A stretch of 64,000 bases of DNA from an uncultured Algibacter sp. (GCA_947502405.1 CANMZT010000003.1:186001-250000), one strand, 5' to 3'; counted from the stretch's first letter, positions 39,518-49,348 are shown. Numbers and translations: made by a program. Notes: generated by a model not told the origin, from the sequence alone.

Positions 39518-40756
39518 TTGAAAGCCACAATAACCTTATTAACATCACAAAGAGAAACTAAAAAAGGTTTTCCTATTTGTGTGGAACTATTTATATCATC
39601 TAAAAACAGACCACGAAAAAACATAGGTGCTTCAAAAATTGAGTACTGGGATAGTCAAAATAACATACCAACAAAAGATCATCCAGAATACTACGTGCTT
39701 TACCCAAAAGTACTAGAATATGTTTCTAAAATAACCAAAATAAATCATAACGATTATACTCCAGAAGAAGCTGCTAATTTCCTGTTTTCTGATAATAAAA
39801 AAGTCAGTACTAAAAAAGGTATTGGTTATATCGATTTTTTTAATGTCAGAATAAACGAAAAGGCCGCAAGAAAGGAAGCTACCAAAAATTACAAAGAAAT
39901 AAGGGATTTAATAAAAAATTATTTGGACAACACAGACGTTTTAATGCATGATTTGGATTATGAGTGGGTAAATGAGTTTATTAATTTTAAATACCAAACA
40001 GGATGCAATGAAGGTGGTGTAATGAGTTATTTAAGAACCATGAGTGCGGTTTATAATGAAGCATCAAAACGATCATCTTTAAATATTACAAACCAAAACC
40101 CGTTTAAGGCACATTTAAAAAAGCCCAAAAAGAAAGATGTTATAGTTATTCCAGAGCAGGAACTTTTAAAGCTTACTAATTTTTCACCTCATAAATTTGC
40201 TACTGAAAAATCTAAATTTAATATGCAACGAGCGTTAGCGGTTTGGCGTTTTCAGCTTTTTGTTGGTGGGCATGATTATATTGATATGTCGCAATTAAGA
40301 TGGGAGCAGATAAAAAATAACAGAATCAAATTTAAACGCTACAAAAATAGAGAGGAAGAAAATGGCGGTCCAGAAATTGATAATTATTTGTTTGATGAAT
40401 TGCTTTCTATAATTAAAGCCTACGGCACACCAAATAGTAGCCGTATTTTTTCTTTTATTCCAGATCCAGTTAAGGATAACCAAAGGTATATTATTTACAG
40501 GCAAAATGTTAGTAGAACATTAGCCAAAATAGCTAAACAATCTGGTATGAAACATAAAATGAAAACAAAATCTGTAAGGTATATTTTTAAAACCTATGCA
40601 GAAGAAATAATGACACATGATACTATTATAAAAAAGTTAATGGGCCATTCTTTACGTGGTGTATCTTTTAATTATTTAGGTAAGCTTTCTTATAGCGTTG
40701 TTGATGATGCACACCGTAGAATTATAGATTATATTTTAAATCCACCACAACACTAA
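39518..40756 (+). CDS. Tyrosine recombinase / phage integrase
   Basis: 412 aa; Arm/SAM-like N-terminus; FQLFVGGHDYIDMSQLRWEQI, KTKSVRYIFKTYAEE and LMGHSLRGVSFNYLG catalytic-region motifs; TTG start. Confidence 0.9.
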   Translation: MKATITLLTSQRETKKGFPICVELFISSKNRPRKNIGASKIEYWDSQNNIPTKDHPEYYVLYPKVLEYVSKITKINHNDYTPEEAANFLFSDNKKVSTKKGIGYIDFFNVRINEKAARKEATKNYKEIRDLIKNYLDNTDVLMHDLDYEWVNEFINFKYQTGCNEGGVMSYLRTMSAVYNEASKRSSLNITNQNPFKAHLKKPKKKDVIVIPEQELLKLTNFSPHKFATEKSKFNMQRALAVWRFQLFVGGHDYIDMSQLRWEQIKNNRIKFKRYKNREEENGGPEIDNYLFDELLSIIKAYGTPNSSRIFSFIPDPVKDNQRYIIYRQNVSRTLAKIAKQSGMKHKMKTKSVRYIFKTYAEEIMTHDTIIKKLMGHSLRGVSFNYLGKLSYSVVDDAHRRIIDYILNPPQH

Positions 40757-40974
40757 TTACGGGTTTACCACAGGTGTTTTTTGTTATTTTGGTGATTAGT
40801 TAAAAAAAACCAGATTTTCTTCTTTTTGAGTGCGAAAATATTACATACTTTCGATTAACGGTAAAAATCAGTCTTAACTCATAGGTATTTTGTCGATAAA
40901 TTTGGTATTTCATCTACTTTATTTATCTTAGTTTCCTCAATTACAACAAAGTAATTGTTTTAAACCCCAAACCT

Positions 40975-41112
40975 ATGAATAAAAAACACCTATTGGTGCT
41001 ATGTTTTAGTGCCTTTTTTGCAATGACGTTTTTATCTTGTACTGAAACAAGTTTAGATAATGATGATGTTCAAATTGAAAAAGATAAATATAAACCACCT
41101 ACAGACGGCTAG
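40975..41112 (+). CDS. Small lipoprotein
   Basis: MNKKHLLVLCFSAFFAMTFLSCTETSLDNDDVQIEKDKYKPPTDG*; lipobox; ATG after CCCCAAACCT. Confidence 0.6.
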   Translation: MNKKHLLVLCFSAFFAMTFLSCTETSLDNDDVQIEKDKYKPPTDG

Positions 41113-41578
41113 GAGTTTTAAATTTATTACAGGGCTTGCGCTTGCATCGTTTATAGTAGCAAGCCCTTACCTTTTTTACTTATACAGAATACCACAGGAA
41201 GGAGCGCAAGAATGGTATGTGTTAGGTGTTAAAATAAAGGCATCTGGTTTTTACGATGTTTCTTCATATTTGCATGCAGTTTTCACAAAATTAGCATTAG
41301 TCTTTCTAACTTCAATTAGTTTTCTTAAAATACAAAGCTGGTGGAAATGGACTTTACTTATTCCTTTAATCATGTTTTTGTTTCAGCTTTTCAGCGTATT
41401 AAACAAAAACTGGAAAGTTTTTGACGAATATAGCTTTTACTACTCTCTTATTCCAACATTGCCTATAGTTGGAGTTTTAATTTATAGCACATTAAAAATA
41501 AACGACAAAATTAACCATTTAGATTTACTGGATCAAATTGATGCAGAGATTGAAAAGGTGAAATCTACAGTAGAATAA
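41060..41578 (+). CDS. Hypothetical membrane protein (start uncertain)
   Basis: 172-aa ORF with several TM segments; overlaps the lipoprotein gene, so a later start is possible. Confidence 0.55.
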   Translation: MMMFKLKKININHLQTARSFKFITGLALASFIVASPYLFYLYRIPQEGAQEWYVLGVKIKASGFYDVSSYLHAVFTKLALVFLTSISFLKIQSWWKWTLLIPLIMFLFQLFSVLNKNWKVFDEYSFYYSLIPTLPIVGVLIYSTLKINDKINHLDLLDQIDAEIEKVKSTVE

Positions 41579-41784
41579 TGCACTATAAAAAAAGCCAACA
41601 CTTAAAAAAACTCAATCAGTTAATTAAAATGAAACATACCATGTCATCAGATGTGTATTTGTCGAGATTGAAAACCCTTGAAGCGGAAGTAAAAAAAGAA
41701 TTAATCAATGATATTGATGTTACTTTAGGTGAGAATGATGTAATTGATGACTTTTATAGCATTATAAAACCTAGCCTTAACTAA
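41578..41784 (+). CDS. Hypothetical small protein
   Basis: 68-aa ORF, ATG overlaps the upstream stop. Confidence 0.5.
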   Translation: MHYKKSQHLKKLNQLIKMKHTMSSDVYLSRLKTLEAEVKKELINDIDVTLGENDVIDDFYSIIKPSLN

Positions 41785-41793
41785 AAGAGTGCT

Positions 41794-42264
41794 TTAGTTT
41801 AAATAAATATCTTTAATAATGTTAATTGAGTTCCATAGATAATGATACATTTTAATTGTATCTTCAGAAGTGTTGATGCTAGGTTTGTAAAAGTCAGATT
41901 CAGACTTTGTAAGCAGTTCTTTATCACTATCATCATTAATCAAAAAACTGAAAACTTTATATTTTGTGTCTCGTCTAATAAACTCCACTAAAATACCACA
42001 CTTGTAATTATCACTTTCTCTAATAACGGTGTATATTTTAATTTCTCTTAAAGCTAATTTAGTTTCAGAGTATTTTCCAAGCTTATATTCAAGCCTTGTA
42101 GACGATCTGTTAACGCTTTCAATTTTGTAACCGCTTTTTATGTCTCTGCCGCTTTCTAAATCTTCAGCATAATATTTAGAAAAGTAAGTGTATTCCTTTT
42201 CGGTGGTTTGCGCTACGGCAATGCTACTTAAAAATAATGCGAATAAAAAGTGAGTAATTTTCAT
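41794..42264 (-). CDS. Hypothetical secreted protein
   Basis: Signal peptide MKITHFLFALFLSSIAVAQ; start moved to 42264. Confidence 0.55.
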   Translation of the reverse strand: MKITHFLFALFLSSIAVAQTTEKEYTYFSKYYAEDLESGRDIKSGYKIESVNRSSTRLEYKLGKYSETKLALREIKIYTVIRESDNYKCGILVEFIRRDTKYKVFSFLINDDSDKELLTKSESDFYKPSINTSEDTIKMYHYLWNSINIIKDIYLN

Positions 42265-42268
42265 AAAA

Positions 42269-42817
42269 TTAATTATTAGCGTTTTGTTGTTTTTTAACAG
42301 TTTGTTCAATCTCGTTTTGTATTTTAATTAAGGCTTGTAGCTTGTCTAAAAACGGACTTTGTTGATTTACTCCGTTTTGGTTAAGTAGCGTTTCAAGCAT
42401 TATTAATTGTTTTTCAAGGCTTTCAATAGTTTTATCAAGCACAGAAATTCTAATCATCCGTTCTTCAAGAAGTTTGTCTTTAGTTAAAACTAATTCTTCA
42501 TAATTACTAATTATTTTGTTGTAAGCTTCAATGGTTTTGCTATCAATGTCTTTTTCGTAATTAGTCTCGGGTTCTTTTACAAAGTGCTTCGAGGTGTTTT
42601 TGCCTTTTGATAAATCAGTGTTTATAAAATCATCAATACTAATTTCAAAATGTTTAGATAGCTTTTGGAAAAATTCAATTTCAAAATGTTTTTTCTTATT
42701 ATTTTCTAAGGCACTAATAAAATCTCTATTAACACCACAAACACTTGCTAAATCAGGTTGAGTTAAATAATTTATCTTTCTTAGATAGATGGAATTTATT
42801 GAAATAAAATTATTCAT
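42269..42817 (-). CDS. XRE-family HTH regulator (CI-like) with coiled coil
   Basis: LTQPDLASVCGVNRDFISALENNKKKHFEIEFFQKLSKHFEIS; divergent from the early block. Confidence 0.82.
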   Translation of the reverse strand: MNNFISINSIYLRKINYLTQPDLASVCGVNRDFISALENNKKKHFEIEFFQKLSKHFEISIDDFINTDLSKGKNTSKHFVKEPETNYEKDIDSKTIEAYNKIISNYEELVLTKDKLLEERMIRISVLDKTIESLEKQLIMLETLLNQNGVNQQSPFLDKLQALIKIQNEIEQTVKKQQNANN

Positions 42818-43042
42818 AAATAAATATGATGAAAATATTTTGCTAGTATAATAATCTATTAATCAAGTGTTTGTGTGTGGTAAAAGACAATATCCAACGT
42901 TAAAAATTATTTACGTCTTGTGTAATCTAAAAATCCTCTTACCTTTACAATATCAATCTAAAAAAAATAACTTTAGATTCATAAACATTTGTTAAAACAA
43001 TTACTGTGCCATCAGTATTTTTTCAGATAAAAACAAAAAAAA

Positions 43043-43068
43043 GCCGCAAAGAAACCACTCTTTACGGC
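43043..43068 (-). terminator. Minus-strand terminator-like hairpin in the divergent control region
   Basis: GCCGCAAAGA AACCAC TCTTTACGGC preceded by an A-run (T-run on minus strand). Confidence 0.55.
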
Positions 43069-43088
43069 AGATACTTAAAACCACACCC

Positions 43089-43145
43089 ATGAAAAACATG
43101 AGTGCAGAAAAAATAACCGCTTACCACAGCAATTATTTGCTGTAA
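43089..43145 (+). CDS. 18-aa leader-peptide candidate
   Basis: ATACTTAAAACCACACCC-ATG; MKNMSAEKITAYHSNYLL*. Confidence 0.35.
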   Translation: MKNMSAEKITAYHSNYLL

Positions 43146-43151
43146 AGGTAA
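43121..43151 (+). promoter_or_regulatory. Hairpin overlapping the leader ORF stop
   Basis: TTACC ACAGCAA TTAT TTGCTGT AAA GGTAA, nested inverted repeats. Confidence 0.5.
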
Positions 43152-43166
43152 ATAAAATTTAAAACT

Positions 43167-43445
43167 ATGAGTATAACCTTTACAAAAAAAATACCCCCTA
43201 CAAACGCCAGACTTCTAGGTGTTAGAAAAACCACCGAAAAATACGATACGGATTACGCTTTATTCCATTTTACATTTATAGGCTACAATTTTTTTTGCAA
43301 CCACACGCAAGAGGTAAAAACTAAACTCCAGGTGTTTTTAGCCAATAAGCAACGTGCTTTACAAATGGCTAATACATTAATGGTGCCCGCTCAATACTCC
43401 CTTATAGAATACACACCAAACAAATTACGTAAACATGTCGCTTAG
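43167..43445 (+). CDS. Hypothetical early protein
   Basis: 92-aa ORF, first substantial ORF after the divergent control region. Confidence 0.55.
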   Translation: MSITFTKKIPPTNARLLGVRKTTEKYDTDYALFHFTFIGYNFFCNHTQEVKTKLQVFLANKQRALQMANTLMVPAQYSLIEYTPNKLRKHVA

Positions 43446-43749
43446 TTTGGACCAAAATACTATGGATGCCGTAATGCAGACTTTAAAGGCTAATAACTTG
43501 GTAGTTGTACCAGAAAAAGTTGCTAAATATTCAGAGAAATTTTATAAAAAACGCACCAACTTATTAAAACGAAAATGGGTTAGCGCATGTGCTATAGCTG
43601 ATTATGATTTGCTAAACACAAAACCATCAAGACAAACAGTAAGGAATATGATTACTGATAACAGAATTTTTAAAACAGAAACCTATAAAAACGAAAAAGG
43701 TGTGCAAATGGTATTAGTTGATGCCATACACCGATTAAACAATAATTAA
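43435..43749 (+). CDS. Hypothetical protein, possibly DNA-binding
   Basis: 104 aa; basic, C-terminal helical segment KPSRQTVRNMITDNRIFKTETY; family uncertain. Confidence 0.55.
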   Translation: MSLSLDQNTMDAVMQTLKANNLVVVPEKVAKYSEKFYKKRTNLLKRKWVSACAIADYDLLNTKPSRQTVRNMITDNRIFKTETYKNEKGVQMVLVDAIHRLNNN

Positions 43750-43767
43750 TACTTAAAACCACACACT

Positions 43768-44160
43768 ATGTATTCACAACACGAATTAAAACAATTTGAA
43801 AAAGCCGCAGTAAACACACCTAATTTAAAAGACTACAAAGAAAAAGGGTTAAATGCTCGAAGAGAGTTAAAAGAAGGCTTTATTAGGCTTAAAGATAATA
43901 GAGTTGTTAAAGTTTCTGATCTCCAAGCAGAAACTAAACCAGAGCAAGAAAAAGTATCTCCAGAGGTTGCTGCACAAATTGAAGCACAGGCCAAAGCGCA
44001 TCCAAGCTTATTTAATTGCATTGGTATTGGAATTGATAAAGCCACAGGAAAAGTTAAGAAAGGTTTTTACCAACTAGAAAGTGGTAAAGTTATTTCTATA
44101 AACAAACTTAATGCAGCTGTTACTGAAGCTGCAAAAAACGTTCAAACTTCTACAGAATAA
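43768..44160 (+). CDS. Hypothetical protein with two internal repeats
   Basis: LKEGFIRLKDNRVVKVSDL and VKKGFYQLESGKVISINKL; preceded by the leader motif. Confidence 0.6.
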   Translation: MYSQHELKQFEKAAVNTPNLKDYKEKGLNARRELKEGFIRLKDNRVVKVSDLQAETKPEQEKVSPEVAAQIEAQAKAHPSLFNCIGIGIDKATGKVKKGFYQLESGKVISINKLNAAVTEAAKNVQTSTE

Positions 44161-44300
44161 TATTAATCTGAATTGGATTAATTAATAGCACCATAACGGC
44201 GTTGCAAATTGCAATATCCTAACACTTCCAGATGCAAAATATATGCTTTTAATAGACTGAAAAGCATCTGGAAGTTATTACAACATTAAGCACCTACCAC

Positions 44301-44555
44301 ATGAAAAAACTTAGTGATTTATCATTGCAAGAGTTGATTTTGTTACATGAAAATTGTCATGATGAAAATCAAAAAAAAATAAGCGAAGAATTTTATTCAA
44401 GATACGGTGTTAAACTTCCTTACACATCAAAAACAGAAAGCACTATGGTAAGTATAGTTATAGGAGCATCAATAGGAATACTCTTAGGTACCTGCATTAT
44501 GCTAATAGTTTTTCTTAAAAAAGCAGATTACATATTAGAAATAATAACCCCATAA
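44301..44555 (+). CDS. Hypothetical protein with one TM segment
   Basis: 84 aa; VSIVIGASIGILLGTCIMLIVFL. Confidence 0.5.
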   Translation: MKKLSDLSLQELILLHENCHDENQKKISEEFYSRYGVKLPYTSKTESTMVSIVIGASIGILLGTCIMLIVFLKKADYILEIITP

Positions 44556-44566
44556 ACCACATACCC

Positions 44567-44662
44567 ATGCAATACACCCCAAACCTACAAAAACTTATTA
44601 CGGATTATTTAGATAAACAAACGGCTTGTAAAAACTACAATACCGTATGCTATAATACTTAA
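44567..44662 (+). CDS. Small ORF
   Basis: MQYTPNLQKLITDYLDKQTACKNYNTVCYNT*; its stop codon lies inside the next gene's leader motif. Confidence 0.4.
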   Translation: MQYTPNLQKLITDYLDKQTACKNYNTVCYNT

Positions 44663-44674
44663 AACCATACACAA

Positions 44675-44872
44675 ATGACTAAAACAATAATTCAAGTAAA
44701 TGAGACTAAAACCCCAAAAGGGATTAAAATAAAAGCCCATAGAGCAGACAAAAAACAGATTGATATTGTTGCTTTTTTTAAGCCTTACTATAAAAAAGGC
44801 TTAACTATAAAAAAATTCTTTTACGTAGTAAAAACAGGATTTTTAACAGCTACTCTGGTAGCTAAAAATTGA
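44675..44872 (+). CDS. Hypothetical protein
   Basis: 65-aa basic ORF preceded by leader motif. Confidence 0.5.
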   Translation: MTKTIIQVNETKTPKGIKIKAHRADKKQIDIVAFFKPYYKKGLTIKKFFYVVKTGFLTATLVAKN

Positions 44873-44881
44873 TAAAACACC

Positions 44882-46636
44882 ATGAAACCACAACACCACA
44901 AACCGCAATTACACATCGTGTTTAATAATGCCATCCCTAATACTCCAGATGGTGATTTACAAGTTATTCCAAAAATAATCCAGCACCAAAACATACACTT
45001 AGCACAACGCCGTATTATGTTGGAAAAATACCGCCACTACGTGCAAAAATACGCCAACTCTTGCCCAATACTAAATAAAGAGGTGCTGCAATACAATGCT
45101 AAAGTTATGGCCCATGTAGAGCAAACCAAAAACCATGACTATGCAAAACAGGTTACTGATGCTTTTAATGAAGATTTTAATAAAGTAAGCATCCAAGAAT
45201 ATAACCACGCTGTAAGATTGCGAAACATAGAACTTGCACAACCTTTAATAAAGCTTAAAAAATTTACTCCTGTAAAAAAGAGTACAGAACATGTGTTTAG
45301 CATGATATTGTTTAAGTATGCTATGCAGGTTACAGAAAAAAACAACATTCTAAAAAGTTGTGGTGCTACAACTACTAGAGGTATTCAAAAAATACAAATA
45401 AACCATTATGAATTAGCAAACACGGTTATTGATGAAGTTTTTACACTCCCCTATTGTAAGCGCACTATACACAACCACATTAACCGTTTGGTTGAAGCTG
45501 GGGTGTTGTTCGATTATACATTTAAAGGCCGTGAAAAGCCTGTTGAATACCATCTAAACGCTCAAATTCTAACCTTGTTTTGCCTGAAAAAGCGAAAACC
45601 CTTTTGCGCTCAAAATCAGCTTTTTACCTTTTCATTCGAGAAAGAGTTGCATAATAATGATATAGATACTAGAACATATATAAATAAAAAAGAAATAATA
45701 GAGCCTGTTAATAAACAGTCTCGAATAAAGGATACGGAAACCCTGTCGGGTGTCCTCTCGAAAATGCAGTTATCGGAAAAAACCGATAACAACCAGAACA
45801 ATAACAGGAACACCATCCAGCGTAGCAATTCTGAAAAAGAAAAACACACCAGCGGCGCGAATTTTGGCGCAAAAACCCAAGTTGATATGGCTAGTTTTCT
45901 ATTAAAAAATATAGATGATCGGCAAACATTAATAGAAAAGTTTAGCCACGGCCATTTTAAAAACTGGCGATTTTACGAAAACGCTCCCAAAAAGAACCCT
46001 TATGCTTTAGTAACCATGCAACATTTAGAGTATGAGCAAGATTACGGTATTATGCTAAAAGCCGATTTTTTAGAACTCCTGCAGCAAATTCTTTTTAAAA
46101 TGTGCGGTAATATTTATAGAAAATCTAATAAAAACGGACTTTTTAACTACGCAGGACCATCATACAAAGGTTACATGCAAATAGAAACCTTGTTACTTAA
46201 TAAAAATGGCACCGTACCCACAAAAAAAGTATTGCTTTCAACCTTTAAAGGCCTGTTGTGGCGTATAAAATTTGCATCAAACTACTACAATAGTAAATCT
46301 ATAACCCCACTTTTTATAAATGAATATCTGGACCCAACACGTACCACAAGTAAAGAAGGTGGTTTTGCATACACCCTACAGTTTTATAAAAACCATTTAG
46401 AATTGCAGCATTTCTCTGAAAAAGTAATTAAAACAAAGCAGCTTCAGCAAGAAAAAGCAAAAGTTAGAAAGCAAAAAATGAAAGCTATTGAATTGGTTGA
46501 AAAACAAATTAATAAGCTTAAAAACGGACAAATAAGCATTGTAAAATTACACGATTACGTTAGTAATAACGCACATATACCCCAAAGCATCAAAGCAAAA
46601 TTACCCGAGTATATTCAAAGAGCTTATAGTGTATAA
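44882..46636 (+). CDS. Putative replication-associated winged-helix protein
   Basis: 584 aa; HTH-like TLPYCKRTIHNHINRLVEAGVLFDYTFKGREKPVEYHL in the early block; family inferred. Confidence 0.4.
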   Translation: MKPQHHKPQLHIVFNNAIPNTPDGDLQVIPKIIQHQNIHLAQRRIMLEKYRHYVQKYANSCPILNKEVLQYNAKVMAHVEQTKNHDYAKQVTDAFNEDFNKVSIQEYNHAVRLRNIELAQPLIKLKKFTPVKKSTEHVFSMILFKYAMQVTEKNNILKSCGATTTRGIQKIQINHYELANTVIDEVFTLPYCKRTIHNHINRLVEAGVLFDYTFKGREKPVEYHLNAQILTLFCLKKRKPFCAQNQLFTFSFEKELHNNDIDTRTYINKKEIIEPVNKQSRIKDTETLSGVLSKMQLSEKTDNNQNNNRNTIQRSNSEKEKHTSGANFGAKTQVDMASFLLKNIDDRQTLIEKFSHGHFKNWRFYENAPKKNPYALVTMQHLEYEQDYGIMLKADFLELLQQILFKMCGNIYRKSNKNGLFNYAGPSYKGYMQIETLLLNKNGTVPTKKVLLSTFKGLLWRIKFASNYYNSKSITPLFINEYLDPTRTTSKEGGFAYTLQFYKNHLELQHFSEKVIKTKQLQQEKAKVRKQKMKAIELVEKQINKLKNGQISIVKLHDYVSNNAHIPQSIKAKLPEYIQRAYSV

Positions 46637-46645
46637 AATATAAAA

Positions 46646-46948
46646 ATGAGTGATAAAAAAAGCAATTTTAAAGCAACAAATCATGCATATAAAAGAGCCA
46701 AAGAACGCCTTAAATGGAAACCTAAAGTTTTAGATAGAATGATGGTTATAGCATTTAATAAAGGTATCAAACATTCTGATACTAAAGGCAATCTAAATAA
46801 GTACATTACTAACCTTTGGAGTAATAATAAGAGTTGTAATAATATTAGAATTTATGGAGAAAATGTGTATTTCTTCTGCAAAAAAAAAATGATAACAATT
46901 TATAGATTAAACAATAAAATTATTAAGCATATAAAAAATAATAAATAA
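46646..46948 (+). CDS. Hypothetical protein
   Basis: 100-aa basic ORF. Confidence 0.5.
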   Translation: MSDKKSNFKATNHAYKRAKERLKWKPKVLDRMMVIAFNKGIKHSDTKGNLNKYITNLWSNNKSCNNIRIYGENVYFFCKKKMITIYRLNNKIIKHIKNNK

Positions 46949-46974
46949 CAATTTACTTAAAACCACATTACCAC

Positions 46975-47592
46975 ATGAAAAATAAACCAAACATCTACGA
47001 TTTTATTTTAAAATACTTCACAAGTAAAGATGATCTGCGAATAAATTTAACAAAACCAAATCCACAAGGTAATTATATATATGCTACCGATGCACATGCT
47101 ATTGTTAGAATACCAAAAGAATTATCTGGAATTGAATATAAAAATAATCCTAAATACCCAAATAAAGTTAATGATGTATTTAGAATAGAAATAGAAAAAC
47201 CAAGTACACAAACTTTTGAAATTGAATCATTGCTAGTGTCAATTTTTGATTGTCAATTAACTACCGAAAAAGATTTTGAAACATGTAAAAAATGTAAAGG
47301 TGAAGGTTCAAAATACTGCAAGTGTTGTGGTTTTAATAACGATTGTAAAACATGTAATGGTGAAGGCCATAAAGAAGTAACCAAACCTTACGCAATGCCA
47401 TATTTAAATGGAACTGCGGTAAGGTTTATGGATAAAATAGTAAAACCTAGTTTTTTATATAAAGTTATACATACCGCATTATTACTTGGCTGTAATGAAA
47501 TAAAAGTAACTGAATCTGCACCAACAAAATTACTCTTTAAAGTTGGAAAACTAGAAATTATAATAATGACATTATTAGAATCTCAATCATAA
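46975..47592 (+). CDS. Possible sliding-clamp-like protein with DnaJ-type Cys insert
   Basis: YATDAHAIVRIP resembles the DnaN ATDGHRL motif; insert CKKCKGEGSKYCKCCGFNNDCKTCNGEG. Confidence 0.45.
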   Translation: MKNKPNIYDFILKYFTSKDDLRINLTKPNPQGNYIYATDAHAIVRIPKELSGIEYKNNPKYPNKVNDVFRIEIEKPSTQTFEIESLLVSIFDCQLTTEKDFETCKKCKGEGSKYCKCCGFNNDCKTCNGEGHKEVTKPYAMPYLNGTAVRFMDKIVKPSFLYKVIHTALLLGCNEIKVTESAPTKLLFKVGKLEIIIMTLLESQS

Positions 47593-47616
47593 AAATACTT
47601 AAAACCACATTACCAC

Positions 47617-48186
47617 ATGAAAAATTTTAAAAAGAAACTTCTGGTTTTCCTATTACTCTGCTTTACAGTATTAGTAAAAGCCCAAAGCATCCAATTTCCA
47701 AAGCAAGAATATTTGGTTGCAAAACTACACACCCATTATCATTTTTTAGAAACCAATGCCAACTATCCAGGACTTAATTATGTTTTTGAAGCAGGTTACT
47801 CTGGTAAAATGTATGCTGTTTTAGGTTTCGAGCGTTTTAGCGCATTAAAAGGCGGTGTTATAGATGGTAAAAAAATTAATGGCTACACCAGCTTTAATTT
47901 TTCTACAGGTATAAATATAACACATGGCCACAGAAACCAATTTAATTATAACGCAGGAATAAGATTAGTAAAAGCTTATCGTGGTCCAATAAAAGAATCA
48001 AGATTTAGGCCTTTTATTGGTTGGGAAGCAGCTGCAATTTACCAATTTAAAAACAGGTTAGGTATAGGTATTCGTGCAACTATTGATAATAGGCAGGATC
48101 AAGATATTTTCAATTGGAAAATCAATAATGTGTTTAGTAGTTATCTAAGCATAACTTACAATATAATAAAACTATCAAATAAATAA
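47617..48186 (+). CDS. Hypothetical secreted/outer-membrane beta-barrel-like protein
   Basis: Signal peptide KKLLVFLLLCFTVLVKAQ; Gly/aromatic alternating segments. Confidence 0.6.
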   Translation: MKNFKKKLLVFLLLCFTVLVKAQSIQFPKQEYLVAKLHTHYHFLETNANYPGLNYVFEAGYSGKMYAVLGFERFSALKGGVIDGKKINGYTSFNFSTGINITHGHRNQFNYNAGIRLVKAYRGPIKESRFRPFIGWEAAAIYQFKNRLGIGIRATIDNRQDQDIFNWKINNVFSSYLSITYNIIKLSNK

Positions 48187-48212
48187 AATCAATCAATATA
48201 ACTTATAATAAA

Positions 48213-48632
48213 ATGAAAAGTATATCAAAAATTTCAATCAATAAAGCATTAATTCTAGTGTTGTGTATTTATATAGCTATTTGCGCTTATATAATTAACT
48301 ATTTTAAACTTAATATACCTGTTAGTATTCTACTCTTTTTGTCAGGTGGTGGTGTTATTATTTTAATTAATCCGTTTCTAAAACCATTAGTTAAATTAAA
48401 GCAAAAGGCCTATGATAAGAAGCAGAAAAAAATTGACTTTCATATTAATATTGCTAAAAAATCTGGTAAAAGATCATTTGCAATGGGACCAGATAAAAAG
48501 CATACGGTTTGGGCAGTTAATATAGTTGAAGCTGCAAAACTTTATAACCTACATATAAAACCAAAATTAATAAAACACCCCAATAAAAGCTTTTGGTACA
48601 TATCTAAATTGTGCAATAATACAAGTAAGTAA
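48213..48632 (+). CDS. Hypothetical two-TM membrane protein
   Basis: 139 aa; LILVLCIYIAICAYIINYF and ILLFLSGGGVIILI. Confidence 0.55.
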   Translation: MKSISKISINKALILVLCIYIAICAYIINYFKLNIPVSILLFLSGGGVIILINPFLKPLVKLKQKAYDKKQKKIDFHINIAKKSGKRSFAMGPDKKHTVWAVNIVEAAKLYNLHIKPKLIKHPNKSFWYISKLCNNTSK

Positions 48633-48634
48633 TT

Positions 48635-48910
48635 ATGGCAAATAAACGATGTTGCAGTCAATTTATAGATCGTGCTGGTTGCTGCCCTGTACATAGTAAG
48701 TATAAGTTAATATTTCAGTTAAAACCAGAATATAAAACTATGGATAGTAGCCCTACTTTTTATAATTGGGTGTATGAGAACAATAAATCTTACCAATTGA
48801 TTTTTCAAGGTATGATTAAAAGACTAGAAAAATACTTTACAGGTAAGTATAACGTAATAGAATTTTACGAACAAGGAGCCGAAAAACCTTTAATTGAAGC
48901 AAAACCATGA
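48635..48910 (+). CDS. Hypothetical Cys-rich small protein
   Basis: MANKRCCSQFIDRAGCCPVH. Confidence 0.5.
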   Translation: MANKRCCSQFIDRAGCCPVHSKYKLIFQLKPEYKTMDSSPTFYNWVYENNKSYQLIFQGMIKRLEKYFTGKYNVIEFYEQGAEKPLIEAKP

Positions 48911-49242
48911 GCGAGCAAATAAAACTTACTAAAATACCACACAGTAAACTAAAAGCTATTGAGGTGGTTATTGCAGAATATATAATGTCTTTTCCTCCAG
49001 AAGATTTAACAGATGAAGTTAAAGACAAATTAAGCATTATTACTGCATTTTATCATAACAAATTAAAAAGCAAAGTTAATAGTCATTTTCCTAGTGAAAC
49101 GCATAAACTAAAATTTTATTTCCATGAAGCACGGGTAATGGTAGATGCTTTTTTAAGCTATCAAAATAACCATAATGTAAGCGAATTAAATTATTCTATA
49201 GTTGAAAATTTTAAGATCGATTTGTATAAGCAATTGATGTAA
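48907..49242 (+). CDS. Hypothetical protein
   Basis: 111 aa; start overlaps the upstream stop. Confidence 0.5.
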   Translation: MSEQIKLTKIPHSKLKAIEVVIAEYIMSFPPEDLTDEVKDKLSIITAFYHNKLKSKVNSHFPSETHKLKFYFHEARVMVDAFLSYQNNHNVSELNYSIVENFKIDLYKQLM

Positions 49243-49247
49243 CAGAT

Positions 49248-49340
49248 ATGATACAAATTATAGATAAAATAATAATGATAATAGGGGTAGCAGCAATAGT
49301 AATTGTATGTGCGTGGGCTTGCTACAGAGATTTAAAATAA
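49248..49340 (+). CDS. 30-aa single-TM peptide
   Basis: MIQIIDKIIMIIGVAAIVIVCAWACYRDLK*. Confidence 0.4.
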   Translation: MIQIIDKIIMIIGVAAIVIVCAWACYRDLK

Positions 49341-49348
49341 TAATTTAA

